DNA of 64,000 nucleotides from Vibrio barjaei. GTDB lineage: Bacteria; Pseudomonadota; Gammaproteobacteria; Enterobacterales; Vibrionaceae. The DNA is taken from the NCBI RefSeq assembly GCF_001639065.2, contig NZ_LQXO02000042.1, forward strand, positions 92,788 to 156,787, read 5' to 3'. This document shows positions 25,247 through 33,172 of this stretch, piece by piece (within the stretch, counting starts at the first letter, position 1; each line of letters begins with the position of its first letter). The translations under genes and the position numbers were made by a program. Below the pieces are notes generated by a model. It saw nothing but the letters and a program-made list of their open reading frames with translations. It searched no databases and was not told the DNA's origin.

Positions 25247-26908
25247 ATGATAAAACAACTATTACAACAATCGACGACTCAAAATGGGCGCGCCAGAAGT
25301 TTCGCGTTTGAAAATACCGTTGAATTGTCGAATCTCATACCACCCACTGTGAGTTATGAAAGTCACGGTGATACATTAATCGTTGGTCCTACTGCCATCA
25401 TAACAAGTACCGCTGAGCAGCTGTCTACTATGCATTCAGTCACTTTGTTATCGACAGATGGAGAACCATCGGACAACGGTAATCTCTATTACGCCGACAG
25501 TATCGAAATTTCCGGGTTTCTCGGAACCTTCAGTGTCCACATTCAAAATAATCAATCAGCGGTTAATCTTGCTGAAGTCTCTATTGGCCGTGATGTGTTT
25601 GATGTGGTTCTGGACTTATCTCTGAATGGCTGTATGTCGGAAGAAGTGCCTGTCCCGGGTTATTATCCAGTGGGGCGCGGGTATCCTAAACTTGCTGATG
25701 CTCTGGAGGAAATACCAGGGCTAATGGGCACATTTGATAAGCCAAAGTTCTTTCGACTTAATACGGATTTGTGCGCGCATAGCTCTCGAGGCATTAAAGG
25801 CTGCGAGCGTTGCGTGAATGCATGTCCAGCAGGTGCATTAAGTAGTGAAGGTAATGATAAGATCGGCCATAAGATCGAAATTAACCCTTACCTATGCCAA
25901 GGCGTTGGAACTTGTGCAACCGCTTGTCCAACCGAAGCCATTCACTATGCGCTGCCAACCCCTCAGGAGACGCAGAAGTTTATCGAACGAACGCTTGCTA
26001 ACTACCATAGCCAAGGTGGTGAAAAAGCGATTGTCCTTATCTGCAGCTCTCGCCACGAGTCCTACAACGTTATGGCCTTGAATGTCCTTCCAGACAATGT
26101 AATTCCCGTTGTTGTCGAAGAATTACCTTCTGTGGGTATCGATACTTGGTTTGCAGCCTTGGTAAATGGCGCAACACAAGTGTTGTTTGCTGCTAGTAAG
26201 CATATGCCGGAAACGATTCAAACGGTGTTAAATCGCGAAGTGGGTATGGCTCAGCAACTGCTTGATAGTTTGGGTTTGGCCCGTGAAACCATCGACATTC
26301 TTTATCTTGAGTCTTTAAGAGAAGGGCTTCCGACTCTTACCGAAGAAGATCTTGGTCTTAGACTCGGTGATATTCAAGGTGATAAAAGGGCGCGTTTGTA
26401 CCACGCTCTTGATGCCTTAGTAGAACAGCGCCAAGTCGAACAGAGCATCTTGCCACTACCAACGACCGCACCATACGGCACTGTAGAGTGTGCCACAGAC
26501 AAATGTACGTTATGTATGGCCTGTGTGGCCGTGTGCCCAACAAAAGCATTACACAACGATGGTGATCGACCAGCCTTAGACTTTATAGAACAAGATTGTA
26601 TTCAGTGTGGCATGTGTGAAAAAGCCTGTCCTGAATCTGCTCTGTCGTTGACCCAACGTATCAATTGGGACAGTGAATCCCGCCGCTCAGCTGTGGCGCT
26701 TCATGAAGAAAAAGCGGCCGAATGCCTGCGCTGCGGTAAACCATTTGCTCCTCAATCCATGATAACCATGCTACAAGATAAGTTACGCGGTCACTCGCAT
26801 TTTGATAATGAAGAATCATTAAGACGTATCGCTATGTGTGAAGACTGCCGAGTGGTCGATGTGTTTGAAAGCATGGCAGAAAACCCATCTGAGCAACTGA
26901 AATACTAG
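25247..26908 (+). CDS. Polyferredoxin-like 4Fe-4S protein of the formate dehydrogenase operon
   Basis: 553 residues from ATG 25247, chosen because GGAAG lies eight bases upstream and the codons before about 25187 overlap the sigma-54 promoter; the open frame itself reaches back to a TTG at 25151. It holds at least four Cys-rich cluster sites in two ferredoxin-like pairs: Cys-Glu-Arg-Cys-Val-Asn-Ala-Cys-Pro with Cys-Gln-Gly-Val-Gly-Thr-Cys-Ala-Thr-Ala-Cys-Pro near residue 200-240, and Cys-Thr-Leu-Cys-Met-Ala-Cys-Val-Ala-Val-Cys-Pro with Cys-Ile-Gln-Cys-Gly-Met-Cys-Glu-Lys-Ala-Cys-Pro near 425-465. C-terminal CXXC pairs suggest a zinc or extra Fe-S site. No signal peptide: cytoplasmic electron carrier or assembly factor. 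First gene of the operon. Confidence 0.85.
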   Translation: MIKQLLQQSTTQNGRARSFAFENTVELSNLIPPTVSYESHGDTLIVGPTAIITSTAEQLSTMHSVTLLSTDGEPSDNGNLYYADSIEISGFLGTFSVHIQNNQSAVNLAEVSIGRDVFDVVLDLSLNGCMSEEVPVPGYYPVGRGYPKLADALEEIPGLMGTFDKPKFFRLNTDLCAHSSRGIKGCERCVNACPAGALSSEGNDKIGHKIEINPYLCQGVGTCATACPTEAIHYALPTPQETQKFIERTLANYHSQGGEKAIVLICSSRHESYNVMALNVLPDNVIPVVVEELPSVGIDTWFAALVNGATQVLFAASKHMPETIQTVLNREVGMAQQLLDSLGLARETIDILYLESLREGLPTLTEEDLGLRLGDIQGDKRARLYHALDALVEQRQVEQSILPLPTTAPYGTVECATDKCTLCMACVAVCPTKALHNDGDRPALDFIEQDCIQCGMCEKACPESALSLTQRINWDSESRRSAVALHEEKAAECLRCGKPFAPQSMITMLQDKLRGHSHFDNEESLRRIAMCEDCRVVDVFESMAENPSEQLKY

Positions 26909-26920
26909 GAAGAAATGTCA

Positions 26921-27544
26921 ATGGATAACGAATACAACGAGCTTAGAAGTGACATTTATTTGCTTATCTCAACGCTTTGTCGTGGAGCACCAGAACGTGA
27001 AACGATCGATTTTCTATCGTCCTTAGAAATCGAAGTTGGGATCAATCAAATGACCGCGGCTTGGGAACTACTTTCTAAAGCCGCTCAAAAAGCTGAAGTC
27101 AGTGCTTTAGAAGATGAATATCAAGATTTGTTTATAGGAGTAGGAAGAGGTGAGGTTGTCCCTTTCGCCTCTTGGCACCTGACAGGTTCTTTGATGGAGA
27201 AGCCTTTAGCACTAATTAGACACGACCTCAATCAACTGGGTTTGGAGCGAGATGAATCCGTCAAAGAGCCGGAAGATCATATCTCAGCAATCAGTGAAGT
27301 GATGGCGTATTTGATCAGTCAAAACCAAGAAGAGCAAGCGAAGACGTTTTTCAATAAGCACCTTTCTCCTTGGTATCAAGATTTGTGTAGACAGATAGAT
27401 TGCGCAAAAAGTGCGCAGTTTTACCGAGCTGTTTCTACACTTATGGAAGCGTTTTTCGATGTGGAGCAGGTGAAATATGCTGAAAGCATAAGCTCTACGC
27501 AGACGAAAATGAAGATAGACGTTAAGAACATAACCACGAAGTAA
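26921..27544 (+). CDS. TorD-family molecular chaperone for the formate dehydrogenase
   Basis: 207 residues from ATG 26921 (AGGAAG eight bases upstream; the ATG at 26915 is too close to it). All-helical TorD/DmsD-type protein with Glu-Tyr-Gln-Asp-Leu-Phe-Ile-Gly-Val-Gly-Arg-Gly-Glu-Val-Val-Pro-Phe, matching the family core E-Y-x-x-L-F...P-x-x-S, and Glu-Pro-Glu-Asp-His-Ile (E-P-D-H) later. These chaperones bind the Tat signal of molybdo/tungsto-enzymes and hold them until cofactor is inserted; the client here is most likely FdhA. Confidence 0.88.
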   Translation: MDNEYNELRSDIYLLISTLCRGAPERETIDFLSSLEIEVGINQMTAAWELLSKAAQKAEVSALEDEYQDLFIGVGRGEVVPFASWHLTGSLMEKPLALIRHDLNQLGLERDESVKEPEDHISAISEVMAYLISQNQEEQAKTFFNKHLSPWYQDLCRQIDCAKSAQFYRAVSTLMEAFFDVEQVKYAESISSTQTKMKIDVKNITTK

Positions 27545-27600
27545 TGTCCGCGAACTAGAGATGCCATCTCACGGATAGGCATCCACTCAGGGAGCAATAT

Positions 27601-27819
27601 ATGAGCAAAGCAAAACAAAACGGCGAACAGCCACAACTTAATGAAGGTCGCAGAAATCTCTTAAAGGGATTGACAACAGCGGCTGTAGCCGGAGCCGTAA
27701 TTTCTGGCACTGCGAAAGCAGCAACAAATACTGAACTTGTTGATGTTAAGCAGGATGACCAAAACAAAAGTGGTTATCGTGAAACGCAACACGTCAAAGA
27801 CTATTACGACACACTCTAG
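27601..27819 (+). CDS. Small Tat-signal protein of the formate dehydrogenase region (FdhX type)
   Basis: 72 residues with the twin-arginine motif Arg-Arg-Asn-Leu-Leu-Lys-Gly (Arg17-Arg18) and a hydrophobic stretch ending Gly-Thr-Ala-Lys-Ala. The rest is a short polar tail. It fits the small 'formate dehydrogenase region TAT target' family found just before fdhA. It may be exported together with FdhA or help its Tat targeting. A ribosome site (AGGGAG) lies just upstream, and fdhA follows after nine bases. Confidence 0.88.
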   Translation: MSKAKQNGEQPQLNEGRRNLLKGLTTAAVAGAVISGTAKAATNTELVDVKQDDQNKSGYRETQHVKDYYDTL

Positions 27820-27828
27820 GAGCTTCTC

Positions 27829-30684
27829 ATGAAATTGACCAAACGCTCCGAGAGCGTCAGCAAAAATGAAAACAAGTTAGGTCTAAGCCGCCGAGCTTTC
27901 ATGCGTAATTCATCCATTGCAGCTGGTGGTTTAGCAGCAGGTGCCTATGCGTTTGCGCCAGGAATGATTAAAAAAGCCGAAGCGAAAGAAGTGCCAATCG
28001 ATGCGAAAACAGAAGTAAAACGTACTATCTGTTCTCACTGCTCGGTAGGTTGCGGTGTATACGCAGAAGTTCAAAATGGCGTTTGGACCGGTCAAGAACC
28101 AGCTTTTGATCACCCTTTTAACGCCGGCGGTCACTGTGCGAAAGGCGCAGCTTTGCGTGAGCACGGACATGGCGAACGTCGTCTAAAATACCCAATGGTG
28201 TTGGAAGGCGGTAAGTGGAAAAAGCTCTCTTGGGACGAAGCTATCGAACAGATTGGTAACAAGGTCCTTGAGATCCGTAAAGAGTCGGGCCCTGACTCGG
28301 TTTATTGGTTGGGCAGTGCCAAGCACAACAATGAACAAGCCTATATGTTCAGAAAGATGGCATCGCTTTGGGGGACGAATAACGTCGACCACCAAGCCCG
28401 TATTTGTCACTCTACAACTGTATCGGGTGTTGCAAACACTTGGGGTTATGGTGCGATGACGAACTCTTTCAATGACATGCATAACTGTAAATCAATGCTG
28501 TTCATTGGTTCTAATCCAGCAGAAGCACACCCTGTTGCAATGCAGCACATTCTGATCGCCAAAGAAAAGAATGGATGTAAGATTGTGGTTGCGGATCCTC
28601 GTCGAACCCGAACGGCTGCAAAATCTGATCATTATTGCTCACTGCGTCCGGGTACCGACGTAGCGTTCATCTGGGGTATTTTGTGGCATGTCTTTGAGAA
28701 CAACTGGGAAGACAAAGAGTTTATTCGCCAACGTGTATTTGGTATGGACGAAATCCGTACGGAAGTCGCGAAATGGAATCCAAAAGAAGTAGAACGTGTA
28801 ACAGGTGTGAGTGAAGCAGATGTCTACAAAGCTGCGAAGATCCTGTCTGAAAACCGTCCGGGAAGCATCATTTGGTGTATGGGTGGTACTCAACATACGA
28901 CGGGCAACAACAATACTCGTGCATACTGTGTTCTCGAGTTAGCGTTAGGTAATATCGGCCGTTCTGGCGGTGGTGCCAACATCTTCCGTGGTCACGATAA
29001 CGTTCAAGGCGCAACAGACCTAGGTGTACTATCTCATACGTTACCCGGCTATTACGGTCTAGCAGACGGTTCCTGGAAACACTGGGCTAAAGTATGGGAT
29101 GTTGACTATGAATGGATTAAAGAACGTTTTGACCAAAACGAGTATCGCGGCAAGAAACCGATGAACAACATGGGTATTCCTGTTTCTCGTTGGATTGATG
29201 GTGTCCTTGAAAACAAAGACAACATCGAGCAAAACGATAATATTCGTGCAATGTTCTACTGGGGCCATGCGGTTAACTCGCAAACTCGTGGTGTTGAGAT
29301 GCAAAAAGCAATGCAAAAACTCGACATGATGGTTATTGTTGACCCATATCCAACACACGCTGCGGTTATGAATAACCGTACTGATGGTGTGTATCTTCTG
29401 CCAGCAACGACGCAGTTTGAAACTCACGGCTCAGTAACAGCATCAAACCGTTCACTTCAGTGGCGTGACCAAGTCATTGAACCTCTGTTCGATTCAAAAC
29501 CAGACCATGAGATCATGTACCTTCTGACTAAGAAGCTTGGTTTTGAGCAGCAGTTATTTAAGAACATTAAAGTCGAAAATAACCAGCCAAACATTGAAGA
29601 CATTACTCGTGAATTCAATAAAGGCATGTGGACCATTGGCTATACCGGTCAAAGCCCAGAGCGTTTGAAACTGCATCAACAAAACTGGCATACCTTCCAC
29701 AAGACCTCCTTGGAGGCCGAAGGCGGTCCTATCAATGGTGAAACCTATGGTCTTCCATGGCCATGTTGGGGTACACCTGAAATGAAACACCCAGGTACTC
29801 ATATTCTTTATGATACATCGAAACCTGTGGCGCAAGGTGGTGGTAACTTCAGAGCTCGATTTGGTGTGGAATTTGAAGGAAAGAGCTTGCTTGCAGAAGA
29901 CAGTTACTCTCTGGGTTGTGAACTTGAAGATGGCTATCCAGAGTTCAGCGACAAGCTTATTAAACAACTGGGTTGGTGGGGCGATCTAACACCGGAAGAG
30001 CAAGCCGCTGCAGAAGGCAAAAACTGGAAGACCGACCTATCTGGTGGTATCCAGCGCGTTGCGATTAAGCATGGTTGTATGCCATTTGGTAATGCTAAAG
30101 CTCGTACAATTGTTTGGACTTTCCCTGACCGTGTTCCTTTGCACCGTGAGCCTCTTTACACGCCAAGACGTGATCTTGTTGTTGACTACCCAACATGGGA
30201 TGACAGCGAATCAATCTACCGTCTACCAACCATGTATAAGTCGATTCAGGATCAGGACAAATCGGAAGAGTACCCAATCGTACTGACTTCTGGGCGTTTG
30301 GTTGAATACGAAGGTGGTGGGGAAGAAACACGTTCAAACCCGTGGCTAGCTGAACTACAACGTGAAATGTTTGTTGAGGTTAACCCTAAAGATGCTAATG
30401 ACATCGGCTTTAAAGATGGTGACATGGTATGGGTTGAAGGTGCAGAGAAAGGACGAATCAAAGTCAAGGCGATGGTGACACCTCGTGTTAAACCAGGTTT
30501 GGCGTTTATTCCTTTCCACTTCGGCGGTAAGTTCCAAGGTGAAGATCTTCGTTCTAAATACCCTGAAGGTTGTGACCCTTACGTCATAGGTGAAGCAGCG
30601 AACACTGCAACAACCTATGGTTATGATCCGGTGACTCAGATGCAAGAAACTAAAGTCACTCTCTGTAACATCACGAAAGCGTAA
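27829..30684 (+). CDS. fdhA: Formate dehydrogenase catalytic subunit (Mo/W-bis-MGD)
   Basis: 951 residues. A Tat signal Ser-Arg-Arg-Ala-Phe-Met-Arg (Arg21-Arg22) precedes an Ala/Gly-rich stretch, so the enzyme is periplasmic. A 4Fe-4S site follows (Cys-Ser-His-Cys-Ser-Val-Gly-Cys ... Gly-Gly-His-Cys-Ala-Lys-Gly). The metal ligand is Cys193 (codon TGT) in Arg-Ile-Cys-His-Ser, so this is a Cys, not a selenocysteine, enzyme; His194 is the catalytic neighbour. The MGD-binding and C-terminal cofactor domains are complete. It oxidises periplasmic formate to CO2 and passes electrons to FdhB and FdhC. Shared regulation with tungstate uptake favours W as metal; sequence alone does not decide. Confidence 0.95.
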   Translation: MKLTKRSESVSKNENKLGLSRRAFMRNSSIAAGGLAAGAYAFAPGMIKKAEAKEVPIDAKTEVKRTICSHCSVGCGVYAEVQNGVWTGQEPAFDHPFNAGGHCAKGAALREHGHGERRLKYPMVLEGGKWKKLSWDEAIEQIGNKVLEIRKESGPDSVYWLGSAKHNNEQAYMFRKMASLWGTNNVDHQARICHSTTVSGVANTWGYGAMTNSFNDMHNCKSMLFIGSNPAEAHPVAMQHILIAKEKNGCKIVVADPRRTRTAAKSDHYCSLRPGTDVAFIWGILWHVFENNWEDKEFIRQRVFGMDEIRTEVAKWNPKEVERVTGVSEADVYKAAKILSENRPGSIIWCMGGTQHTTGNNNTRAYCVLELALGNIGRSGGGANIFRGHDNVQGATDLGVLSHTLPGYYGLADGSWKHWAKVWDVDYEWIKERFDQNEYRGKKPMNNMGIPVSRWIDGVLENKDNIEQNDNIRAMFYWGHAVNSQTRGVEMQKAMQKLDMMVIVDPYPTHAAVMNNRTDGVYLLPATTQFETHGSVTASNRSLQWRDQVIEPLFDSKPDHEIMYLLTKKLGFEQQLFKNIKVENNQPNIEDITREFNKGMWTIGYTGQSPERLKLHQQNWHTFHKTSLEAEGGPINGETYGLPWPCWGTPEMKHPGTHILYDTSKPVAQGGGNFRARFGVEFEGKSLLAEDSYSLGCELEDGYPEFSDKLIKQLGWWGDLTPEEQAAAEGKNWKTDLSGGIQRVAIKHGCMPFGNAKARTIVWTFPDRVPLHREPLYTPRRDLVVDYPTWDDSESIYRLPTMYKSIQDQDKSEEYPIVLTSGRLVEYEGGGEETRSNPWLAELQREMFVEVNPKDANDIGFKDGDMVWVEGAEKGRIKVKAMVTPRVKPGLAFIPFHFGGKFQGEDLRSKYPEGCDPYVIGEAANTATTYGYDPVTQMQETKVTLCNITKA

Positions 30685-30695
30685 GGAGTCATAAG

Positions 30696-31304
30696 ATGGC
30701 TAGAATGAAATTCCTATGTGACACCAAGCGTTGTATCGAATGTAACGGTTGTGTCACTGCATGTAAAAATGAAAACGATGATGCGCTTGAGTGGGGCATC
30801 CAACGTAGACGTGTTGTTACGTTAAACGACGGTCTACCTGGTGAAAACTCAATATCAGTTGCGTGTATGCACTGTACAGACGCGCCATGTATGGCGGTGT
30901 GTCCAGCAGACTGTTTTGAGCATACCGAAGATGGCATCGTACTTCATAACAAAGACCTTTGTATCGGTTGTGGTTACTGCTTATTTGCATGCCCATTTGG
31001 TGCTCCGCAATTCCCGAAACAGGCGGCATTTGGCGAACGCGGTAAGATGGACAAATGTACATTCTGCGCTGGCGGTCCTGAAACAGAAGACAACTCTGAA
31101 GAGGAACGCGCAAAATACGGTGCTAACCGTATTGCAGAAGGTAAGTTGCCTATGTGTGCTGAATTGTGCTCAACAAAAGCATTGTTAGCGGGTGATGCAG
31201 AAAAAGTGTCTGATATCTTCCGTCAACGTGTTGTAGAGCGCGGCGCTAAGAATGCTGGCTGGACTGACGGCAATGATCTGGCTTACGACGCAACGAAAAG
31301 CTAA
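30696..31304 (+). CDS. fdhB: Formate dehydrogenase iron-sulfur subunit
   Basis: 202 residues, with four 4Fe-4S Cys groups: Cys-Ile-Glu-Cys-Asn-Gly-Cys; Cys-Met-His-Cys-Thr-Asp-Ala-Pro-Cys-Met-Ala-Val-Cys-Pro; Cys-Ile-Gly-Cys-Gly-Tyr-Cys-Leu-Phe-Ala-Cys-Pro; and Cys-Thr-Phe-Cys with a later Cys-Ala-Glu-Leu-Cys. It carries electrons from FdhA to the membrane cytochrome b. It has no signal peptide and no C-terminal membrane anchor, so it should travel with Tat-exported FdhA. Eleven bases after fdhA. Confidence 0.94.
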   Translation: MARMKFLCDTKRCIECNGCVTACKNENDDALEWGIQRRRVVTLNDGLPGENSISVACMHCTDAPCMAVCPADCFEHTEDGIVLHNKDLCIGCGYCLFACPFGAPQFPKQAAFGERGKMDKCTFCAGGPETEDNSEEERAKYGANRIAEGKLPMCAELCSTKALLAGDAEKVSDIFRQRVVERGAKNAGWTDGNDLAYDATKS

Positions 31305-31315
31305 TGGAGAGCTCT

Positions 31316-32392
31316 ATGCCTATTTTGTTTAAAGAACAAGGTTTGCTTAGAAAATTGGCTCTCTCACTGCTGCCTTTATTGGCCGCAGTGATGCTTGTAC
31401 TGTCGTTTGGAGTAAGAGCAGAAGAGAGTAAAAGCAATCAAGTCGTTAGAGGTGAGATGACGCAACTCGCGGGTGCGGATTATTGGCGTCACGTGAAAGA
31501 AGGGGTGGAAGGCACAACAACGTCTGCTTCTCCTGAACATGGGGTGTTAATCAGTACGCCAGGGGAAACGTGGTTTATCCTCAAAGAAAAATGGATGTCA
31601 CCTGCTGCAGCTGTCGCAATCTTTGGCAGTATCAGTATGGTGGTATTGATGTACTTCTTAGTTGGCCCTTTGAAACTAAGCGGGGCTCGCACCGGCAACA
31701 AGCTACGTCGTTGGTCGAGAATGGACCGTGCTCTCCACTGGAGTATGGCGTTTACCTTTCTAACGTTGGCATTTAGTGGCTTAATGCTTGTCTATGGCAA
31801 ACACTTTATGAAGCCTTATGTCCCGACCGAGCTATGGGGTTGGACAGTGTATCTCGCTAAGCAATACCACAACTACATGGGACCAATTTTCTTTATTCTG
31901 TTGTTTGCTGTTCTATTTAAATGGTGGAGAAAGTCCATCTTTAATAAGACAGACATGCAATGGTTCATGAAACTTGGTGGAATGGTCGGTAAGCATAAAG
32001 GCTCGCACCCATCTGCTGGATTCTCCAACGGTGGTGAAAAAGCGATTTACTGGTTGCTTATCTTCTTTGGTGCTATCGCGGCAGTGAGTGGTCTTATTCT
32101 CGATTTCCCTATCTTTGGGCAAACGAGAAAAGATATGGAGCTATCTAACCTAGTTCACATGTTCTCAGCTCTTATCCTGATTTGCGGATTCGTGTTCCAT
32201 ATCTATATCGGTCTATTCGGAATGGAAGGGGCATTAGAAGGGATGGTTACTGGTGACGTTGACGAAACTTGGGCGAAAGAACACCACGATCTTTGGTACG
32301 AGGAAATGAAACAAGGTCAGAGCGGCGAAGGTGCAGCGACGGCAAACGAAGCCAAACCTGAGTCCGTAAAACCAGAGCAGAAACTAACGTAA
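31316..32392 (+). CDS. fdhC: Formate dehydrogenase cytochrome b subunit (gamma)
   Basis: 358 residues from ATG 31316 (GGAGAG just before it); an ATG at 31304 overlapping the fdhB stop lacks such a site. A signal-like N-terminal helix is followed by a periplasmic stretch, one membrane helix, then the four-helix cytochrome b domain with haem histidines in Arg-Ala-Leu-His-Trp-Ser and Gln-Tyr-His-Asn-Tyr, and a further His in Leu-Val-His-Met. It delivers electrons from formate to the quinone pool. The polar C-terminal tail is Glu/Lys-rich. Confidence 0.93.
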   Translation: MPILFKEQGLLRKLALSLLPLLAAVMLVLSFGVRAEESKSNQVVRGEMTQLAGADYWRHVKEGVEGTTTSASPEHGVLISTPGETWFILKEKWMSPAAAVAIFGSISMVVLMYFLVGPLKLSGARTGNKLRRWSRMDRALHWSMAFTFLTLAFSGLMLVYGKHFMKPYVPTELWGWTVYLAKQYHNYMGPIFFILLFAVLFKWWRKSIFNKTDMQWFMKLGGMVGKHKGSHPSAGFSNGGEKAIYWLLIFFGAIAAVSGLILDFPIFGQTRKDMELSNLVHMFSALILICGFVFHIYIGLFGMEGALEGMVTGDVDETWAKEHHDLWYEEMKQGQSGEGAATANEAKPESVKPEQKLT

Positions 32393-32408
32393 AGGGGTAG
32401 AGAACTTT

Positions 32409-32840
32409 ATGCACCAACATCATAAAGGTATTTGGGTGGCGTATATCTTAAGTTTGTTTACGCCGTTTACTTTGTTACTGTCTGGCGTGATTGCCATCAT
32501 TTATGCAGGCTACCGTTTAGACAAAGGTGAAGATAGCGAAGTAGTGAACTCTCACTATTATGGTTTAATTCGTACGTTCTTTTTAAACCTAACTTTCTTT
32601 GTTGTCTTAATCGTAACGGTAGCAACATCGAATGGGCTATTAAAAGGTGTGACTAATTACTGGTACAAAGCCAGTTGGATAGACCAAATTGCAAATATTA
32701 TTCCTTACGTTGGGATGTTATTTGCTGCTGTCGCAATTGTTATGTGGATTATTCGAATGTTCATGGGAATGAGCAAGCTCAATCAAAATATCGCGATGAC
32801 ATTTGGTAATACTGAACAACCTATACAACACTTACCATAA
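32409..32840 (+). CDS. Small membrane protein at the end of the formate dehydrogenase operon (DUF4870-like)
   Basis: 143 residues with three hydrophobic segments (about 10-30, 55-78, 95-120). It starts MHQHHKGIWVAYILSLFTPF and resembles short DUF4870-type membrane proteins. It follows fdhC by 16 bp, and a terminator comes right after it, so it is the last gene of the operon. Role unknown; the His-rich N-terminus is notable but is no proof of metal binding. Confidence 0.7.
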   Translation: MHQHHKGIWVAYILSLFTPFTLLLSGVIAIIYAGYRLDKGEDSEVVNSHYYGLIRTFFLNLTFFVVLIVTVATSNGLLKGVTNYWYKASWIDQIANIIPYVGMLFAAVAIVMWIIRMFMGMSKLNQNIAMTFGNTEQPIQHLP

Positions 32841-32845
32841 CGTCG

Positions 32846-32875
32846 AAAAGCTCCTTTAAGGGGCTTTTCTTTTAT
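32846..32875 (+). terminator. Terminator of the formate dehydrogenase operon
   Basis: The stem AAAAGCTCC / GGGGCTTTT (one G-T pair) with a five-base loop is followed by CTTTTAT. It sits directly after the stop of the small membrane protein. Confidence 0.85.
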
Positions 32876-32900
32876 CTCTCATTTGTTGCTTTAACAATAT

Positions 32901-32951
32901 TGCTACATATTGGTGCGTACCAATTTGGTGCTCTTTCACTATATTGGTGCG
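32901..32951. promoter_or_regulatory. Cluster of NtrC-like sites upstream of amtB
   Basis: Three overlapping or adjacent copies resembling the NtrC operator TGCACC-N5-GGTGCA: TGCTAC-ATATT-GGTGCG (32901-32917), CGTACC-AATTT-GGTGCT (32916-32932) and TTCACT-ATATT-GGTGCG (32935-32951). The last is close to a well-known enterobacterial glnA site. They lie about 125-170 bp before the predicted amtB start. No gene is supported in 32876-33172. Confidence 0.7.
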
Positions 32952-33047
32952 ATATTAAAGCCCGTACTTTCTAGCTTACTGATTAGAAAGCGCATCTTTA
33001 CCCAATTATTCAATGGCTTAGTGCTTATTTTTCATTTGGACAATAAG

Positions 33048-33062
33048 TGGAATGCTAATTGC
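33048..33062 (+). promoter_or_regulatory. Sigma-54 promoter of amtB
   Basis: TGGAATGCTAATTGC with GG (33049-33050) and GC (33061-33062) ten bases apart. The predicted start near 33074 leaves a leader of about 100 bases before amtB. Confidence 0.65.
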
Positions 33063-33086
33063 CTAATACAACGTTCGATTTTAGTG

Positions 33087-33103
33087 CTCACTATTTTGGT
33101 GTG
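33087..33103. promoter_or_regulatory. Additional NtrC-like site in the amtB leader
   Basis: CTCACT-ATTTT-GGTGTG resembles the upstream NtrC-like copies but is weaker. It lies just downstream of the predicted transcription start, where a bound protein would hinder rather than help. Confidence 0.4.
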
Positions 33104-33172
33104 CTTAAAGAATAAGAAGCACAGAGATTGTGCATTACATGGATTGAATCGTTGCAAAGGAGCAATTAGCAC

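Noticed and set aside
28405..28407. Selenocysteine at the formate dehydrogenase active site
   Set aside because: The codon is TGT (Cys193), not TGA, and no in-frame TGA is present.
33145..33165. Second -24/-12 promoter close to amtB
   Set aside because: GG and GC are eleven bases apart instead of ten, and transcription from there would leave almost no leader before the start codon.
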